64,000 nucleotides of DNA from CAYOUV01 sp964407265 (lineage in GTDB: Bacteria; Chloroflexota; Anaerolineae; Anaerolineales; Villigracilaceae), in NCBI GenBank assembly GCA_964407265.1, contig CAYOUV010000008.1, positions 10,449-74,448 on the forward strand, given 5' to 3'. Shown in pieces: positions 63,879-64,000 of the stretch. The notes below the pieces were generated by a model that did no database searches, was not told where the DNA came from, and saw only the letters and a list, made by a program, of their open reading frames with translations. Positions within the stretch are counted from its first letter, which is position 1. Every line of letters starts with the position of its first letter. A program made the position numbers and the translations under genes.

Positions 63879-64000
63879 TTACGGTGTCGCTGTCGCTTCC
63901 GGGGTGGGCTGCGGCGTGGGGGTCGGGATCGCGGCCGCATCAGCCGCGCTGTCCGGCATACCGGCCATCACCCAGCGCACGAACACGTCCACCACATCCG
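63879..64000 (-). CDS. C-terminal end of an unidentified protein with Thr/Pro tail, partial
   Basis: On the minus strand a frame is open from the window edge to a TAA at 63881-63879, giving 39 codons. It reads DVVDVFVRWVMAGMPDSAAD and then AAAIPTPTPQPTPEATATP. The tail of alternating Thr and Pro is the style of linkers seen in exported proteins of this genome, but here it is C-terminal. FVRWVMAGMP recalls the end of c-type cytochrome domains (F-x-x-W-x-x-AG-x-P), but no heme site is visible in the fragment, so no function is assigned. It ends 18 nt before the terminator, in the expected orientation. Confidence 0.65.
   Translation of the reverse strand, partial: DVVDVFVRWVMAGMPDSAADAAAIPTPTPQPTPEATATP

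Overview
The window looks like a chromosomal segment of a Chloroflexota bacterium, most likely class Anaerolineae. This is inferred from gene content and architecture: alpha-2-macroglobulin lipoprotein, YtrA-type GntR operon, R3H/AAA ATPase, orphan PPDK_N protein, Asp-box propeller lipoproteins, many Thr/Pro-rich lipoprotein linkers, and a CAD-like dihydroorotase. No single marker proves it. The DNA is GC-rich, densely coding and mostly in operons. I found no rRNA, tRNA, CRISPR array, transposase or prophage gene. dnaN (36-37 kb) and two parS-like palindromes (29.9 and 30.6 kb) suggest that the segment lies in the replication-origin half of the chromosome.

Layout. 0-0.9 kb: end of a sugar ABC permease, then a UspA protein. 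0.9-6.1 kb (minus): DUF58, TgpA-like transglutaminase, MoxR ATPase and MobA, tightly overlapping. 6.3-7.4 kb: AmrS radical SAM enzyme. 7.5-13.7 kb (minus): a complete oligopeptide ABC operon oppA-B-C-D-F with a consensus promoter and a hairpin after oppA; its OppC carries an unusual inserted domain. 14.0-19.9 kb: a 1951-residue alpha-2-macroglobulin lipoprotein whose thioester site is altered. 20-28.3 kb (mostly minus): rhomboid protease, guanylate kinase, FmdB zinc ribbon (plus), LCP protein, ClbS-like protein, thymidylate kinase, R3H ATPase, GNAT protein and PdxT/PdxS.

28.4-33.6 kb (plus): an envelope-type operon of GntR regulator, SPFH protein, SdpI-like protein, ABC-2 exporter, DUF4177 protein and YhfC protease, with tandem TACAAT repeats in its promoter. 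33.7-39.7 kb (minus): orphan PPDK_N protein, dnaN, a polytopic DUF5671-like protein and a small anchored protein. 39.8-46.7 kb: PepF peptidase and a cupin, glutamate dehydrogenase, GatB, enoyl-CoA hydratase/isomerase and small proteins. 46.7-52.4 kb (minus): pyrimidine cluster pyrC-orf76-pyrB-pyrF-pyrE-orf152-pyrD, preceded by a consensus promoter and a terminator hairpin that looks like an attenuator. 52.7-54.1 kb: NADP-type isocitrate dehydrogenase.

54.3-61.5 kb (plus): the most unusual locus. It encodes two paralogous Asp-box beta-propeller proteins, one a lipoprotein and one with a C-terminal membrane anchor, followed by a pentaheme cytochrome lipoprotein. All three are predicted to sit outside the cytoplasmic membrane and appear co-transcribed. 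61.8-63.7 kb: a nitrilase overlapping a methyltransferase. The window ends in the 3' end of a minus-strand gene.

Two features recur. Four genes (gmk, fmdB, the PPDK_N gene, pyrC) have a -10-like hexamer exactly 6 nt before the start codon, suggesting leaderless mRNAs. Most other starts have clear Shine-Dalgarno sequences and many genes overlap by 1-8 nt.
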